Positions 50,350-58,208 of a stretch of DNA of 64,000 nt are shown one piece after another. Origin of the DNA: Streptomyces sp. CB02959. GTDB taxonomy: Bacteria; Actinomycetota; Actinomycetes; Streptomycetales; Streptomycetaceae. The stretch lies in contig NZ_NNBP01000034.1 of assembly GCF_002803155.1 (NCBI RefSeq), forward strand, positions 1-64,000, read 5' to 3'. Numbering within the stretch: the first letter of the stretch is position 1; each line of letters starts with the position of its first letter. The translations under genes were made by a program, and so were the position numbers. The notes under the pieces were generated by a model. That model saw nothing but the letters and a program-made list of their open reading frames with translations, did no database searches and was not told where the DNA came from.

Positions 50350-51975
50350 TCATGACGGGTCGGCGGGGACGTCGGAGAGAAGGCTGCGGACGACGGGCCC
50401 TGCCGAGGCGCCGCCGGTCTTCCCCTGCTCGACGACGCAGGCGATGGCGACGTTGCCGCGGTGGGCCACGATCCAACCGTTGTTGGGGGCGCCCTCGGTG
50501 ACCTCGGCGGTGCCGGTCTTCGCGCCGATGCCGCCGGGCAGGCCGTCCAGGACCTTCGCCGTGCCGTCGGTGACCGTGGCGCGCATCATCTCCCGCAGTT
50601 GTTCGACCACGTTCTGCGGAAGCTTGGAAGTCGTCGTCGTGTCCTTGTTCCCCCGCGTGATCGTGGGCTGGTGGAACGTGCCGGAGACCGCGGTCGCGGT
50701 GACGGACGCCATGATCAGCGGATTGGCCAGCACCCTGCCCTGCCCGATCATCGAGGCGGCCTTCTCCGTCTCGTCGCGGGGTGCTGGAACCGACCCGTCG
50801 AACGACGGGATGCCGGTGTGCCATTCCTGGCCGACGCCGAAGTACTTCCTGGCGACGTCACCGAGTTCCCGGTCACCGAGCTTGTCGCGCAGGCTGATGA
50901 AGGCGGTGTTGCACGACTCGGTGAAGTCCTTGAGGAACGTCGCGTTGCGGTGTTCGGACGTCTCGACGTTGTGGAACTCCTTGCCGACGGTGAGGTACTT
51001 GGGACAGTCCACGATGTCCTCGGGCTTGACCGCGTCCTTGAGCATCAGCGCACCGGTGGTGACGATCTTCCAGGTGGAGCCGGGTGCGTAGGTGCCGGAG
51101 ATGGCGCGATTGAACCCGGAGGGGGAGTTCGCCACGGCCAGGATCTCGCCGTTGTCGACCCGTAGGGCGACGAGCGCGGCGTTCTTGCCGCCGGACTTGG
51201 CGGCGAGCGCCTTCTCGGCAGCGGTCTGCCAGGTGGAGTCGACCGTGGTCCCGATCGGTCGGTCGCCGGGCTGGGAGGGCTTCTTGCCGAAGGTGGCCTC
51301 GGTGTCCTTGACCTCTCCGGTGGCGCGGTCGACGCGCTGGATCGCACCCCGTGGGCCGGCTCCGGCGGCGCGGGCGACCTGTGAGAGCACGGGCCCCAGG
51401 GAGGGGTGTGTGTCCTTGGACAGCGCACGGCCCGCACGGTCGGTGACCTTGGGCCCGTCGGTGCCCTCGCGGTCCAGCCGGAACTTCTCCGTGTCGCTCA
51501 GGTGAGGGTGGACGAGGGAGAGCGTCCAGGCCACTTTCCAGGAGCCGTCGTCCTGCTTGCGCAGGGGAAGGGTCGCGTCGTAGGTCCACGTACCGAGGTC
51601 GGCGACGGGCATGTCGGCCGTGAACGGAACGCGGACGGTGCCATCCTCGGTGACGGTGGCCGCATGTGCGGTCAGGGCCGGTTTGTCGATGCGGAGTCCG
51701 GTGGTGAAGTTGCGCAGCACTTCCTGGGCCTTGCCGGGGCTGGTGGTGCGCTCGCCCGCGTTCGACAGCCGCCCCTCGGCCCAGTCGACCAGGAAGGCCC
51801 GCGCCTGGGCCGTGGCGTCGGGGTCTGGAACGGGTGAGCCCGGGGCGAAGGGGCCCCATTCGGCGAGGTAGGCACCGCCGGTGGCAATGGCGAGTGCCAG
51901 GGTCGTCGCGCCGGCCGTCCGGATCATCGGGGCGGCCCTACGGCGCGTTGGGGCGGGGGGTTCGGCTTCGGCCAT
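50350..51975 (-). CDS. Penicillin-binding protein with MecA-type N-terminal domain
   Basis: The roughly 541-residue product has one membrane anchor (TAGATTLALAIATGGAYLA), then an NTF2-like MecA_N-type domain (residues about 50-160, with KVAWTLSLVHPHL). A dimerisation segment precedes the transpeptidase domain. SxxK is in APGSTWKIVTTGALML, SxN in FTESCNTAFISLRDKLG, and KTG in GGIGAKTGTAEVTEGAP. MecA-like PBPs often have low affinity for beta-lactams, and relatives occur in beta-lactam-producing Streptomyces. ATG at 51975 is likely; the start at 52023 adds 16 residues. It is the first gene of a two-PBP operon and is divergent from the LysR gene, which probably regulates it. Confidence 0.85.
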   Translation of the reverse strand: MAEAEPPAPTRRRAAPMIRTAGATTLALAIATGGAYLAEWGPFAPGSPVPDPDATAQARAFLVDWAEGRLSNAGERTTSPGKAQEVLRNFTTGLRIDKPALTAHAATVTEDGTVRVPFTADMPVADLGTWTYDATLPLRKQDDGSWKVAWTLSLVHPHLSDTEKFRLDREGTDGPKVTDRAGRALSKDTHPSLGPVLSQVARAAGAGPRGAIQRVDRATGEVKDTEATFGKKPSQPGDRPIGTTVDSTWQTAAEKALAAKSGGKNAALVALRVDNGEILAVANSPSGFNRAISGTYAPGSTWKIVTTGALMLKDAVKPEDIVDCPKYLTVGKEFHNVETSEHRNATFLKDFTESCNTAFISLRDKLGDRELGDVARKYFGVGQEWHTGIPSFDGSVPAPRDETEKAASMIGQGRVLANPLIMASVTATAVSGTFHQPTITRGNKDTTTTSKLPQNVVEQLREMMRATVTDGTAKVLDGLPGGIGAKTGTAEVTEGAPNNGWIVAHRGNVAIACVVEQGKTGGASAGPVVRSLLSDVPADPS

Positions 51976-52040
51976 CAGCGGACCGTCGTTTGTGCTCACA
52001 CGGCGAGGAGAGCAGCAGCCCACACCGTTTGTCCAAGTTT

Positions 52041-52076
52041 CTTATCAATGTCAGATTGATTAAAAAACGCTATACT
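52041..52076. promoter_or_regulatory. LysR-type operator and lysR -10 box
   Basis: ATCAAT at 52044-52049 and ATTGAT at 52055-52060 form a palindrome with a 5-base spacer, in the T-N11-A style of LysR sites. TATACT at 52071-52076 is a good -10 box for the LysR gene. It would place the transcription start within a few bases of the ATG at 52085, so the mRNA may be leaderless or nearly so. Confidence 0.55.
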
Positions 52077-52084
52077 TGCTGGTC

Positions 52085-53053
52085 ATGGACCTGATTCGGC
52101 ACCTGGAATGCTTTGTGACTGTTGCAGAAGAGTCACATTTCGGCCGTGCCGCAGCGCGCCTGGGCATCGCCCAGCCACCGCTCTCGCAGCGCATCCAGCG
52201 TCTGGAGCGCGAACTGGGGTTGCGCCTGTTCGAGCGCACGAGCCGGCAGGTGACGATCACCAAGGCCGGAACGCTGCTACTGGACGAGGCACGCGAACTG
52301 CTCACCCGGTCCGAGGCCCTCATTGCCACCGCCCGCCGCATCCGGGACGGGGAGGCCGGGCTGCTGCGCGCCGCGCTGCCGCCGGACATCGCCGGCGAGA
52401 CCGTCGCCGCGATCCTGGCGGGCTTCCGGCAGCGCCACGCCGGTGTCGAACTGGAGCTGCACGAGCTGCCCACCGCCCAGCAGCTCACCCGGCTCGCCTC
52501 GCACGATCTGGACGTCGGGCTCATCCATCACCCCTGCGACATCTCCGGCCTCGAGCTGGGGCCGGTCCTGCGCCGCGAGGTCGGCGTGCTGCTCCCGCGC
52601 CATGCGCCCGCTGCGGCACTGGACACGGTCACGCTCGCCGCCCTGGACGGGCACGACCTGGTCATCTTCCCCCGCTCCGGTGCTCCGGCGCTCTACGACG
52701 ACATACTGACCACCTGCGCACGCAACGGCTACACGCCCACCGTCGTCCGGCAGGGCCAGGGCGCCAGCTTCGTTCGCGGTCTGATCCTCTCGGCGGGCGC
52801 CGTCGCCTTCAGCCCGACGGACGCCCACAGCACGCACGCCGCCGAAGGGGACCCGGACGTCATCTGGCGCCCCCTTGCGGGCGCTCCCCTGACGTGGCGA
52901 CACTCCGTCGCCTGGCCCCGAGGGCGTAGCGACGCCGCCATCACGTCCTTCACCGAAGCGACCACACGCGCCCTACTGGACGCGGCCGCAGGTGGCGCGG
53001 AGGAACCCGCGCGGCCGCTCTACATGCGCCCAGCATCGGAGTACTGGCTGTGA
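52085..53053 (+). CDS. LysR-family transcriptional regulator
   Basis: The 322-residue regulator has the N-terminal LysR helix-turn-helix (MDLIRHLECFVTVAEESHFG, LGIAQPPLSQRIQRLERELG, LRLFERTSRQVTITKAG) and a periplasmic-binding-like effector domain. ATG at 52085 is chosen because the HTH begins at once; the upstream ATG at 52076 overlaps the -10 box. It is divergent from the two PBP genes, with a LysR-type palindrome between, and its stop overlaps the start of the beta-lactamase-fold gene (GTGA). The arrangement recalls BlaB/AmpR regulators that respond to cell-wall or beta-lactam signals. The effector is unknown. Confidence 0.88.
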   Translation: MDLIRHLECFVTVAEESHFGRAAARLGIAQPPLSQRIQRLERELGLRLFERTSRQVTITKAGTLLLDEARELLTRSEALIATARRIRDGEAGLLRAALPPDIAGETVAAILAGFRQRHAGVELELHELPTAQQLTRLASHDLDVGLIHHPCDISGLELGPVLRREVGVLLPRHAPAAALDTVTLAALDGHDLVIFPRSGAPALYDDILTTCARNGYTPTVVRQGQGASFVRGLILSAGAVAFSPTDAHSTHAAEGDPDVIWRPLAGAPLTWRHSVAWPRGRSDAAITSFTEATTRALLDAAAGGAEEPARPLYMRPASEYWL

Positions 53054-53931
53054 CGACTGCGACCACCACCCGCCGCCGCATCCGCGCGGCCTTCGCCGGA
53101 GCCGGCGTCACCGGCCGGCTGCACGCGCTCGACATCGACTCCGGCGCGGAGGTCGACGCGGGCGCGGACGACGCGGTCGTCACCGCCAGCGTGCACAAGC
53201 TCTGCCTGCTCGTCGCCCTCCACCAACAGGCCGCGGCGGGCCGCGTGGACCTCACCGAGCAGATCGAATGCCCGCCGGACAGCCGCACCGCCGGCCCCAC
53301 CGGGCTTGCGGCCATGCTCGACCCGGTCCGCATGTCCCTGCGCGACGCCGCCTACCTGATGATGGCCGTCAGCGACAACACAGCCGCCGGCCTTCTCCTG
53401 AATCGGGTCGGCCTCGAAGCCGTGAACTCCACCACGGCTGGTCTGGGGCTGCCCCGGACGCGCGCCGTCCACACGTTCCACGAGATGCTGGCCACCATTC
53501 GGGAGGATGCCGGCCCCGATCACGCCCGCGCACTGACCGATCCGCAGGTCGTCGCCCGGCTGTCGGCCCTCGATCCCGCCCGCACCAACCGCAGCACCCC
53601 GCGCGAGATGACGCGCCTTCTCGGGGCCGTGTGGCGTGACGAGGCCTGCCCCGCCGAACACGGCGCGGCGATACGCCGCCTCCTCGGTCTCCAGGTCTGG
53701 CCGCACCGGCTGGCCTCCGGCTTCCCCTTCGACGACGTCTACGTCGCGGGCAAGACCGGGACCCTGCCCACCGTGCGCAACGAGGTCGGCGTCGTCGAGT
53801 ACCCGGACGGTGGGCGTTACGCCATCGCCGTCTTCACCCGCGCCGCCAGCACCGCCGCCACACTTCCCGCAGCAGACGCCGTCATCGGCACCGCCGCTCG
53901 GATCGCGGTCGACGCGCTGCGCGCCCCCTAG
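53050..53931 (+). CDS. Class A beta-lactamase-fold serine hydrolase
   Basis: The 293-residue product shows SxxK in TASVHKLCLLVALHQQ, SDN in YLMMAVSDNTAAGLLLNR and KTG in YVAGKTGTLPTVRNEVG, the three motifs of the class A fold. Two features are odd. No signal peptide or lipobox is present at the N-terminus, so it may stay in the cytoplasm. The omega-loop ExxLN motif with the deacylating Glu166 is not visible where expected between SDN and KTG. Such proteins may act as penicillin binders, esterases or weak beta-lactamases. GTG at 53050 overlaps the LysR stop, so the two are coupled. Whether it hydrolyses beta-lactams is open. Confidence 0.75.
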   Translation: MTTATTTRRRIRAAFAGAGVTGRLHALDIDSGAEVDAGADDAVVTASVHKLCLLVALHQQAAAGRVDLTEQIECPPDSRTAGPTGLAAMLDPVRMSLRDAAYLMMAVSDNTAAGLLLNRVGLEAVNSTTAGLGLPRTRAVHTFHEMLATIREDAGPDHARALTDPQVVARLSALDPARTNRSTPREMTRLLGAVWRDEACPAEHGAAIRRLLGLQVWPHRLASGFPFDDVYVAGKTGTLPTVRNEVGVVEYPDGGRYAIAVFTRAASTAATLPAADAVIGTAARIAVDALRAP

Positions 53932-53955
53932 TGTCGTGAGTCGGGGATTCGTTTG

Positions 53956-54851
53956 CAGTGAGCCGTTTCCAAGCTGGCGTTGCTGACCGCGAGTTGGACA
54001 GTCCTGCGCAAGGGTGAAGCTCCTGGTAGACGGGTTCTCGACCAAGATCACCCGTGCCCGCCAGGAGCTTCGTGTGCTTGCCTATCCATCCTCGATCGAT
54101 CTGTCCAGCCGCACTCTGCGGTTCCTGACGGGGCAACCGGCCGTGAGGAGGCAGGAGATCAGGACGCGGTGGCGACGTCTCTCCGCTGCACGCCAGGCCC
54201 TGCTCGCCCTGGCTCATCTGCGGTGCGGTGACACCTATGCCCAGCTCGCCGCCGGGTTCGGCATCGGAATCGCAACCGTCTTCCGCTACATACGAGAAGC
54301 CGTCGAGGTCCTGTCCGCCCTCGCCCCGTCCCTGGCCGAGGCGATGAGGACGATCCGGGCGAAGGCGTTCCTCATCCTCGACGGCACCCTGCTGCCGATC
54401 GACCGCATCGCCACCGACACCCCGTACTACTCGGGAAAACACAAACGCCACAGAGAGAACGTCCAGGTCCCCACCGATGATCCGTTCGGCCGTCTGCTGC
54501 GGGCCTCGCCCGCACTGCCCGGCTCGACCCACGACCTCACCGCCGCCAGGCGGCACGGGATCACCGAAGCCCTTGCCGACGCGGGACTCAAATGCTGGGC
54601 CGACAAGGCGTATCAAGACGCCGGCGGGCCCGTCCGGGTTCCGTTCCGAGGCCGCCGTCTCAAGCGATGGAACCGCCGCCACAACACCACCCACGCCAAG
54701 AACCGCTGCGTCGGTGAGCAGACCATGGCCACCCTCAAGGACTGGCGTCTCCTTCGGAAGCTTCGCTGCAGCACGAACCGCATCACCGACGTCATGAAAG
54801 CCGTCCTGGTCCTTCACCACGCATCAGCCTGAGGTTGGAAAACGCTCAGTG
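53956..54851 (+). mobile_element. IS5-like insertion sequence (HTH_Tnp_4/DDE_4 type)
   Basis: CAGTGAGCCGTTTCCAAGCT at 53956-53975 and, read inward from 54851, CACTGAGCGTTTTCCAACCT are inverted repeats with four mismatches in 20. They enclose one transposase gene in about 896 bases. No clear target duplication was seen. Confidence 0.65.
54074..54832 (+). CDS. IS5-family transposase (DDE_4)
   Basis: The 252-residue product starts at GTG 54074 (LAYPSSIDLSSRTLRFLTG). It has an HTH_Tnp_4-type region (RTRWRRLSAARQALLALAHL, TYAQLAAGFGIGIATVFRYI) and a DDE_4 core (AFLILDGTLLPIDRIA, YYSGKHKRHRENVQV, CWADKAYQDAGGPV, and RCVGEQTMATLKDWRLLRKL in the last catalytic block). The start has CAGGAG upstream. 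It looks intact and lies just after the LysR and beta-lactamase-fold genes. Confidence 0.82.
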   Translation: MLAYPSSIDLSSRTLRFLTGQPAVRRQEIRTRWRRLSAARQALLALAHLRCGDTYAQLAAGFGIGIATVFRYIREAVEVLSALAPSLAEAMRTIRAKAFLILDGTLLPIDRIATDTPYYSGKHKRHRENVQVPTDDPFGRLLRASPALPGSTHDLTAARRHGITEALADAGLKCWADKAYQDAGGPVRVPFRGRRLKRWNRRHNTTHAKNRCVGEQTMATLKDWRLLRKLRCSTNRITDVMKAVLVLHHASA

Positions 54852-54929
54852 GCTCGGTCCGCGGGGCGGAGCAGGGCGTGCGCCAGGCGCAGGGGCAACG
54901 AGTGCTGTGGCGTGGCGGGCTGCGGGCGC

Positions 54930-55224
54930 GGCAGTGGGCAGTGGCACCCCCGTCACCGCGCCAGTGCGCTTCCCACCACTGCGTGGTGGCCCCGAAGGTG
55001 GCGAAGGCGCCCTCGCTCAGGGTGTGTGTCCAGGTCTCGGTGTCGACCTCTTCCAACAGCACCCGGAACGGCAGGGGTGCCCGCTCGTCCAGCGCGCGCA
55101 GCATCACGGTGGTCTGCATCGGCTCACTGTCGTGGGTGTAGCTGGTGAGCAGGGCGAAGTGGCCGCCGTCGCGGCGCAGACGTGCCTCCAGGCCGCGGGT
55201 GCCAGCCGGGCAGGCGACGGGCAC
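54930..55224 (-). pseudogene. Unrecognised coding remnant beside the IS
   Basis: The minus-strand frame LEARLRRDGGHFALLTSYTH, SEPMQTTVMLRALDERAPLP, FRVLLEEVDTETWTHTLSEG and FATFGATTQWWEAHWRGDGG has a protein-like composition. It has no good start and turns Arg/Pro-rich toward the IS. It is probably the middle of a gene cut by the insertion. No family was recognised. Confidence 0.35.
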
Positions 55225-55332
55225 CGCTCAAGATCGGCGATCAAGCTTGCCACCTGCGTGGATGATGCATCGACACCCACACCGTTATCTGGGCGGGCAA
55301 CCCCGGGGGCCGCAGGTCGCCCTCTCCTCTCT

Positions 55333-55350
55333 ACTGAATGATTGTTCAGT
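55333..55350. promoter_or_regulatory. TetR-type operator 1 (ACTGAA-N6-TTCAGT)
   Basis: A perfect palindrome, ACTGAATGATTGTTCAGT, lies 88 bases upstream of the acyl-CoA dehydrogenase start. The same palindrome recurs at 55389-55406 and, imperfectly, at 63079-63096 beside a TetR gene. Confidence 0.65.
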
Positions 55351-55388
55351 TAGTGGACCCATTGACAGGTCCGTCGAGGGCTCCTAAT

Positions 55389-55406
55389 ACTGAACCGCGA
55401 TTCAGT
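55389..55406. promoter_or_regulatory. TetR-type operator 2 (ACTGAA-N6-TTCAGT)
   Basis: A second perfect copy, ACTGAACCGCGATTCAGT, is centred 56 bases from the first and 32 bases before the acyl-CoA dehydrogenase ATG. It is well placed to block transcription of the operon. Confidence 0.65.
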
Positions 55407-55437
55407 TGGAAGCGTTCCTGTCACGCCTGGAGGCACC

Positions 55438-56595
55438 ATGACCGAGCTCCCCGTCGAGCTGTGCCCGCTTACTCCTGAGCAGAACGACATCGTCGAGCTC
55501 ACTCGGGCCTTCGCCCGGGAAGAGATCCGTCCACGGGCCCGCGCGGTGGACGAAGCGGACACCGAGACCCCCTGGGACCTGTGGAGGGCCGCCGCGAAGG
55601 TCGGGATCACTGGGTTCATGCTCCCCGAGGAGTACGGCGGGGGCGGTTTCACCGATGTGTTCACGCAGGTCTTGGTGCAGGAGGAACTGTGCGTCGGAGA
55701 CCTGGGGATCGGCAATTTGCTCTGTTCCAACGGGTTCTTCGCCGACCCCGTGCTAGAGCTCGGTACGGAGGAGCAGAAGCGCACTTGGCTCGCCCCGCTC
55801 GCGGGTCCCGACTCCCCGATGACCTCGCTGGCCACCACCGAGCCCGGTTCCGGCTCCGACGCTGCGTCCATCACGACCTCCGCCACTCGTACCACCGGGG
55901 GCTATCTGCTCAGCGGGCAGAAGGCGTGGATCTCCAACGCGGGCGAAGCCGAGTTCTACGTGGTCTTCGCCAAGACCGACCCTGCTCAGCGGTCGGGCGG
56001 CGTCAGCGCCTTCCTGCTGCGCAAGAACACCGACGGGATGACCTTCGGCGAGCCGATGCGCAAGATGGGCCAGCGCGCCATCGTCTGCCGTGAGGTCTTC
56101 TTCGACGGCGCCTTCGTTCCCGAGGGGAACCGTCTCGGGAACGAAGGCCAGGGATTCCGGGGCCTGATGCGGACCTTCGACATCTCCCGCGCGGTGCTCG
56201 GTGCCGCGGCCACAGGCGTGGCACGCGCCGCGTATGAGTACGCCCGCGATTACGCCAAGACGCGTGTCCAGTTCGGCAAGCCGATCATCGAGCACCAGGC
56301 AGTCGCGTTCCGTTTGGCCGACATGCGTACCCGGGTCGAACAGGCCCGGCTGATGACCTGGCGCGCCGCGAAGCGCCTCGACGCCGGCCTCGATGCGACG
56401 ACCGAGGCCGCCATGGCGAAGCTCATCGCCTCGGAGACCGCCGCGTACTGCACCTGGGCCGCCGTACAAACCCTCGGCGGCTGGGGCTACTCGCGCGAGT
56501 ACCCGGTCGAGCAGTGGATGCGCGACGCCAAGCTGGAAGAGATCGAAGAGGGCACCTCCGACATCATGCGTCTGCTCATCTCGCGGAGCATGTAA
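55438..56595 (+). CDS. Acyl-CoA dehydrogenase
   Basis: The 385-residue flavoenzyme has the three-domain ACAD plan. The helical N-terminus contains FAREEIRPRARAVDE, the beta domain ATTEPGSGSDAASITTSATR and KAWISNAGEAEFYVVFAKTD, and the C-terminal helices YAKTRVQFGKPIIEHQAVAF, TLGGWGYSREYPVEQWMRDA and EIEEGTSDIMRLLISRSM. The active-site base is expected at IEEGTSD (Glu). It introduces a C2-C3 double bond into an acyl-CoA and passes electrons to ETF. TGGAGG precedes the ATG. It is the first gene of a five-gene operon and overlaps the next start (TAATG). Two TetR-type palindromes lie in its promoter. Confidence 0.9.
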   Translation: MTELPVELCPLTPEQNDIVELTRAFAREEIRPRARAVDEADTETPWDLWRAAAKVGITGFMLPEEYGGGGFTDVFTQVLVQEELCVGDLGIGNLLCSNGFFADPVLELGTEEQKRTWLAPLAGPDSPMTSLATTEPGSGSDAASITTSATRTTGGYLLSGQKAWISNAGEAEFYVVFAKTDPAQRSGGVSAFLLRKNTDGMTFGEPMRKMGQRAIVCREVFFDGAFVPEGNRLGNEGQGFRGLMRTFDISRAVLGAAATGVARAAYEYARDYAKTRVQFGKPIIEHQAVAFRLADMRTRVEQARLMTWRAAKRLDAGLDATTEAAMAKLIASETAAYCTWAAVQTLGGWGYSREYPVEQWMRDAKLEEIEEGTSDIMRLLISRSM

Positions 56596-58208
56596 TGACG
56601 CCCCTGACGGGCGGGGAGGCAGTCGTCCGGGCACTGTCCGCGCACGGCACGGACCTCGCCTTCGGCATCCCCGGCACCCACAACCTGGAGATCTACCGGC
56701 ACCTCGGCCGGTACGGGATCCGGCACGTCACCCCGCGCCATGAGCAGGGCGCGGGCTACGCCGCTGACGGCTACGCCCGTACGACCGGCCGCCCCGGCGT
56801 CGCGATCACCACGACCGGCCCGGCACTGCTCAACATCGCCGCCGCAGTCGGACAGGCATATTCCGACAGTGTGCCGCTGCTGGTGGTCTCCCCTGGCATG
56901 CCGCTGCGCCACCCCCGGCAGCCCATCGGTCTGCTGCATGAAATGCCCAGCCAGACAGAGGCGTTCCGGCACATCGCCGCGGTCAGCCACCGGGTCTCCT
57001 CGGTGGCGGAGATCGGACCGGCCGTGGCCCGCGCCTTCACACTCTTCCGCACCGAGCGGCCCCGCCCCGTACATATCGAGATCCCGCTGGACCTGCTGGA
57101 GACGCCCGAACCCGTGGGCGAGGTGCGCCTCGCCCCGCCAACTGTGTCCGCCGGCCCCGCGCCCGACGCCCTACGGGAGGCGGCAGCCGCCCTGAGCTCC
57201 GCTCGCCGCCCGGCACTGGTCTTGGGCGGCGGCGCGCGCACCGGCGGCGCCGCCTGCCTTTCGCTCGCCGAGCGGTTGGGAGCACCGGTTGTGACCACCG
57301 CCAACGGCAAGGCCGTCGTGCCCGAATCCCACCCCCTGTCGCTCGGCGTGGCGCTGCACAGCCCGTCCGTCCAGAAGTGGCTGGCGGACTGCGACGTGCT
57401 GCTCGCTGTCGGAACCGAACTGGCCGAGTCCGACCTGTGGTCCGGCCCGCCGCGTCTGAACGGGACACTGATCCGGGTGGACCTCGACCCGGCGCAGATG
57501 TATGCGGGTGTGCCGGCGGACATCGCCCTCGTCGGTGACGCGGGTGTCGTGCTCGGCCTGCTGCTGCCGGCCGTCGGACAACGCCAGGGCGGTTTCCCGC
57601 CCGCTTCCGAGGACGACACGGCATCAACCGCTGCGGAGCTCCGCGGGGAGCGTGACGCGGAAACCGCGGAACGTGACGCCCGCTGGCGCCCGTTCCTCAC
57701 CGCCATCCGTTCTGTCCTCGCCCCCGACGCGGTTATCACCTCAGACAGCGCGCAGTGCTGCTATTACGGCGCGCTGCCTCACCTGCCCGTCGATCCGCCC
57801 GGCCGATACCTCCACCCCACCGGCTTCGGCACCCTCGGCTATGCGCTCCCAGCCGCCGTCGGCGCCAAGGCCGCCTTCCCCGACCGGCAGGTTGTCGCTC
57901 TCAGCGGCGACGGCGGATTTCAGTTCAGCGTCCAAGAGCTTGCCACGGCTGCCCAGCTCCGGCTCCCGCTGCCCGTCATCGTGTTCGACAACGGCGGTTA
58001 CGGCGAGATCCGCGACGAGATGGCTGCACGCGGCGACGAACCGACTGGCGTCGACCTGTCCTCCGTGAATCTCGCTGCTCTTGCTCGCGCCTACGGCGGC
58101 CACGGCACTCAGGTCACCACCCCGGACCAGCTCGGCAGTGCGCTGCGCGAGGCGCTCGCTGCCCCCGGCCCCACTGTCATCACCGTTCCCGAGGAGGCAG
58201 ACCATTGA
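56595..58208 (+). CDS. TPP-dependent 2-oxoacid decarboxylase (acetolactate synthase superfamily)
   Basis: The 537-residue product has the three TPP-enzyme domains. The N-terminal PYR domain contains FGIPGTHNLEIYRHL and the conserved Glu in PRHEQGAGYAADGYAR. The middle domain has RPALVLGGGARTGG, and the PP domain has the TPP/Mg motif VVALSGDGGFQFSVQEL then VIVFDNGGYGEI. It resembles the AruI-type 5-guanidino-2-oxopentanoate decarboxylases and related 2-oxoacid decarboxylases more than true acetolactate synthase. The ATG at 56595 overlaps the previous stop. Coupled with an amino-acid dehydrogenase gene, it would decarboxylate the 2-oxo acid made from an imported amino acid (inference). Confidence 0.8.
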   Translation: MTPLTGGEAVVRALSAHGTDLAFGIPGTHNLEIYRHLGRYGIRHVTPRHEQGAGYAADGYARTTGRPGVAITTTGPALLNIAAAVGQAYSDSVPLLVVSPGMPLRHPRQPIGLLHEMPSQTEAFRHIAAVSHRVSSVAEIGPAVARAFTLFRTERPRPVHIEIPLDLLETPEPVGEVRLAPPTVSAGPAPDALREAAAALSSARRPALVLGGGARTGGAACLSLAERLGAPVVTTANGKAVVPESHPLSLGVALHSPSVQKWLADCDVLLAVGTELAESDLWSGPPRLNGTLIRVDLDPAQMYAGVPADIALVGDAGVVLGLLLPAVGQRQGGFPPASEDDTASTAAELRGERDAETAERDARWRPFLTAIRSVLAPDAVITSDSAQCCYYGALPHLPVDPPGRYLHPTGFGTLGYALPAAVGAKAAFPDRQVVALSGDGGFQFSVQELATAAQLRLPLPVIVFDNGGYGEIRDEMAARGDEPTGVDLSSVNLAALARAYGGHGTQVTTPDQLGSALREALAAPGPTVITVPEEADH

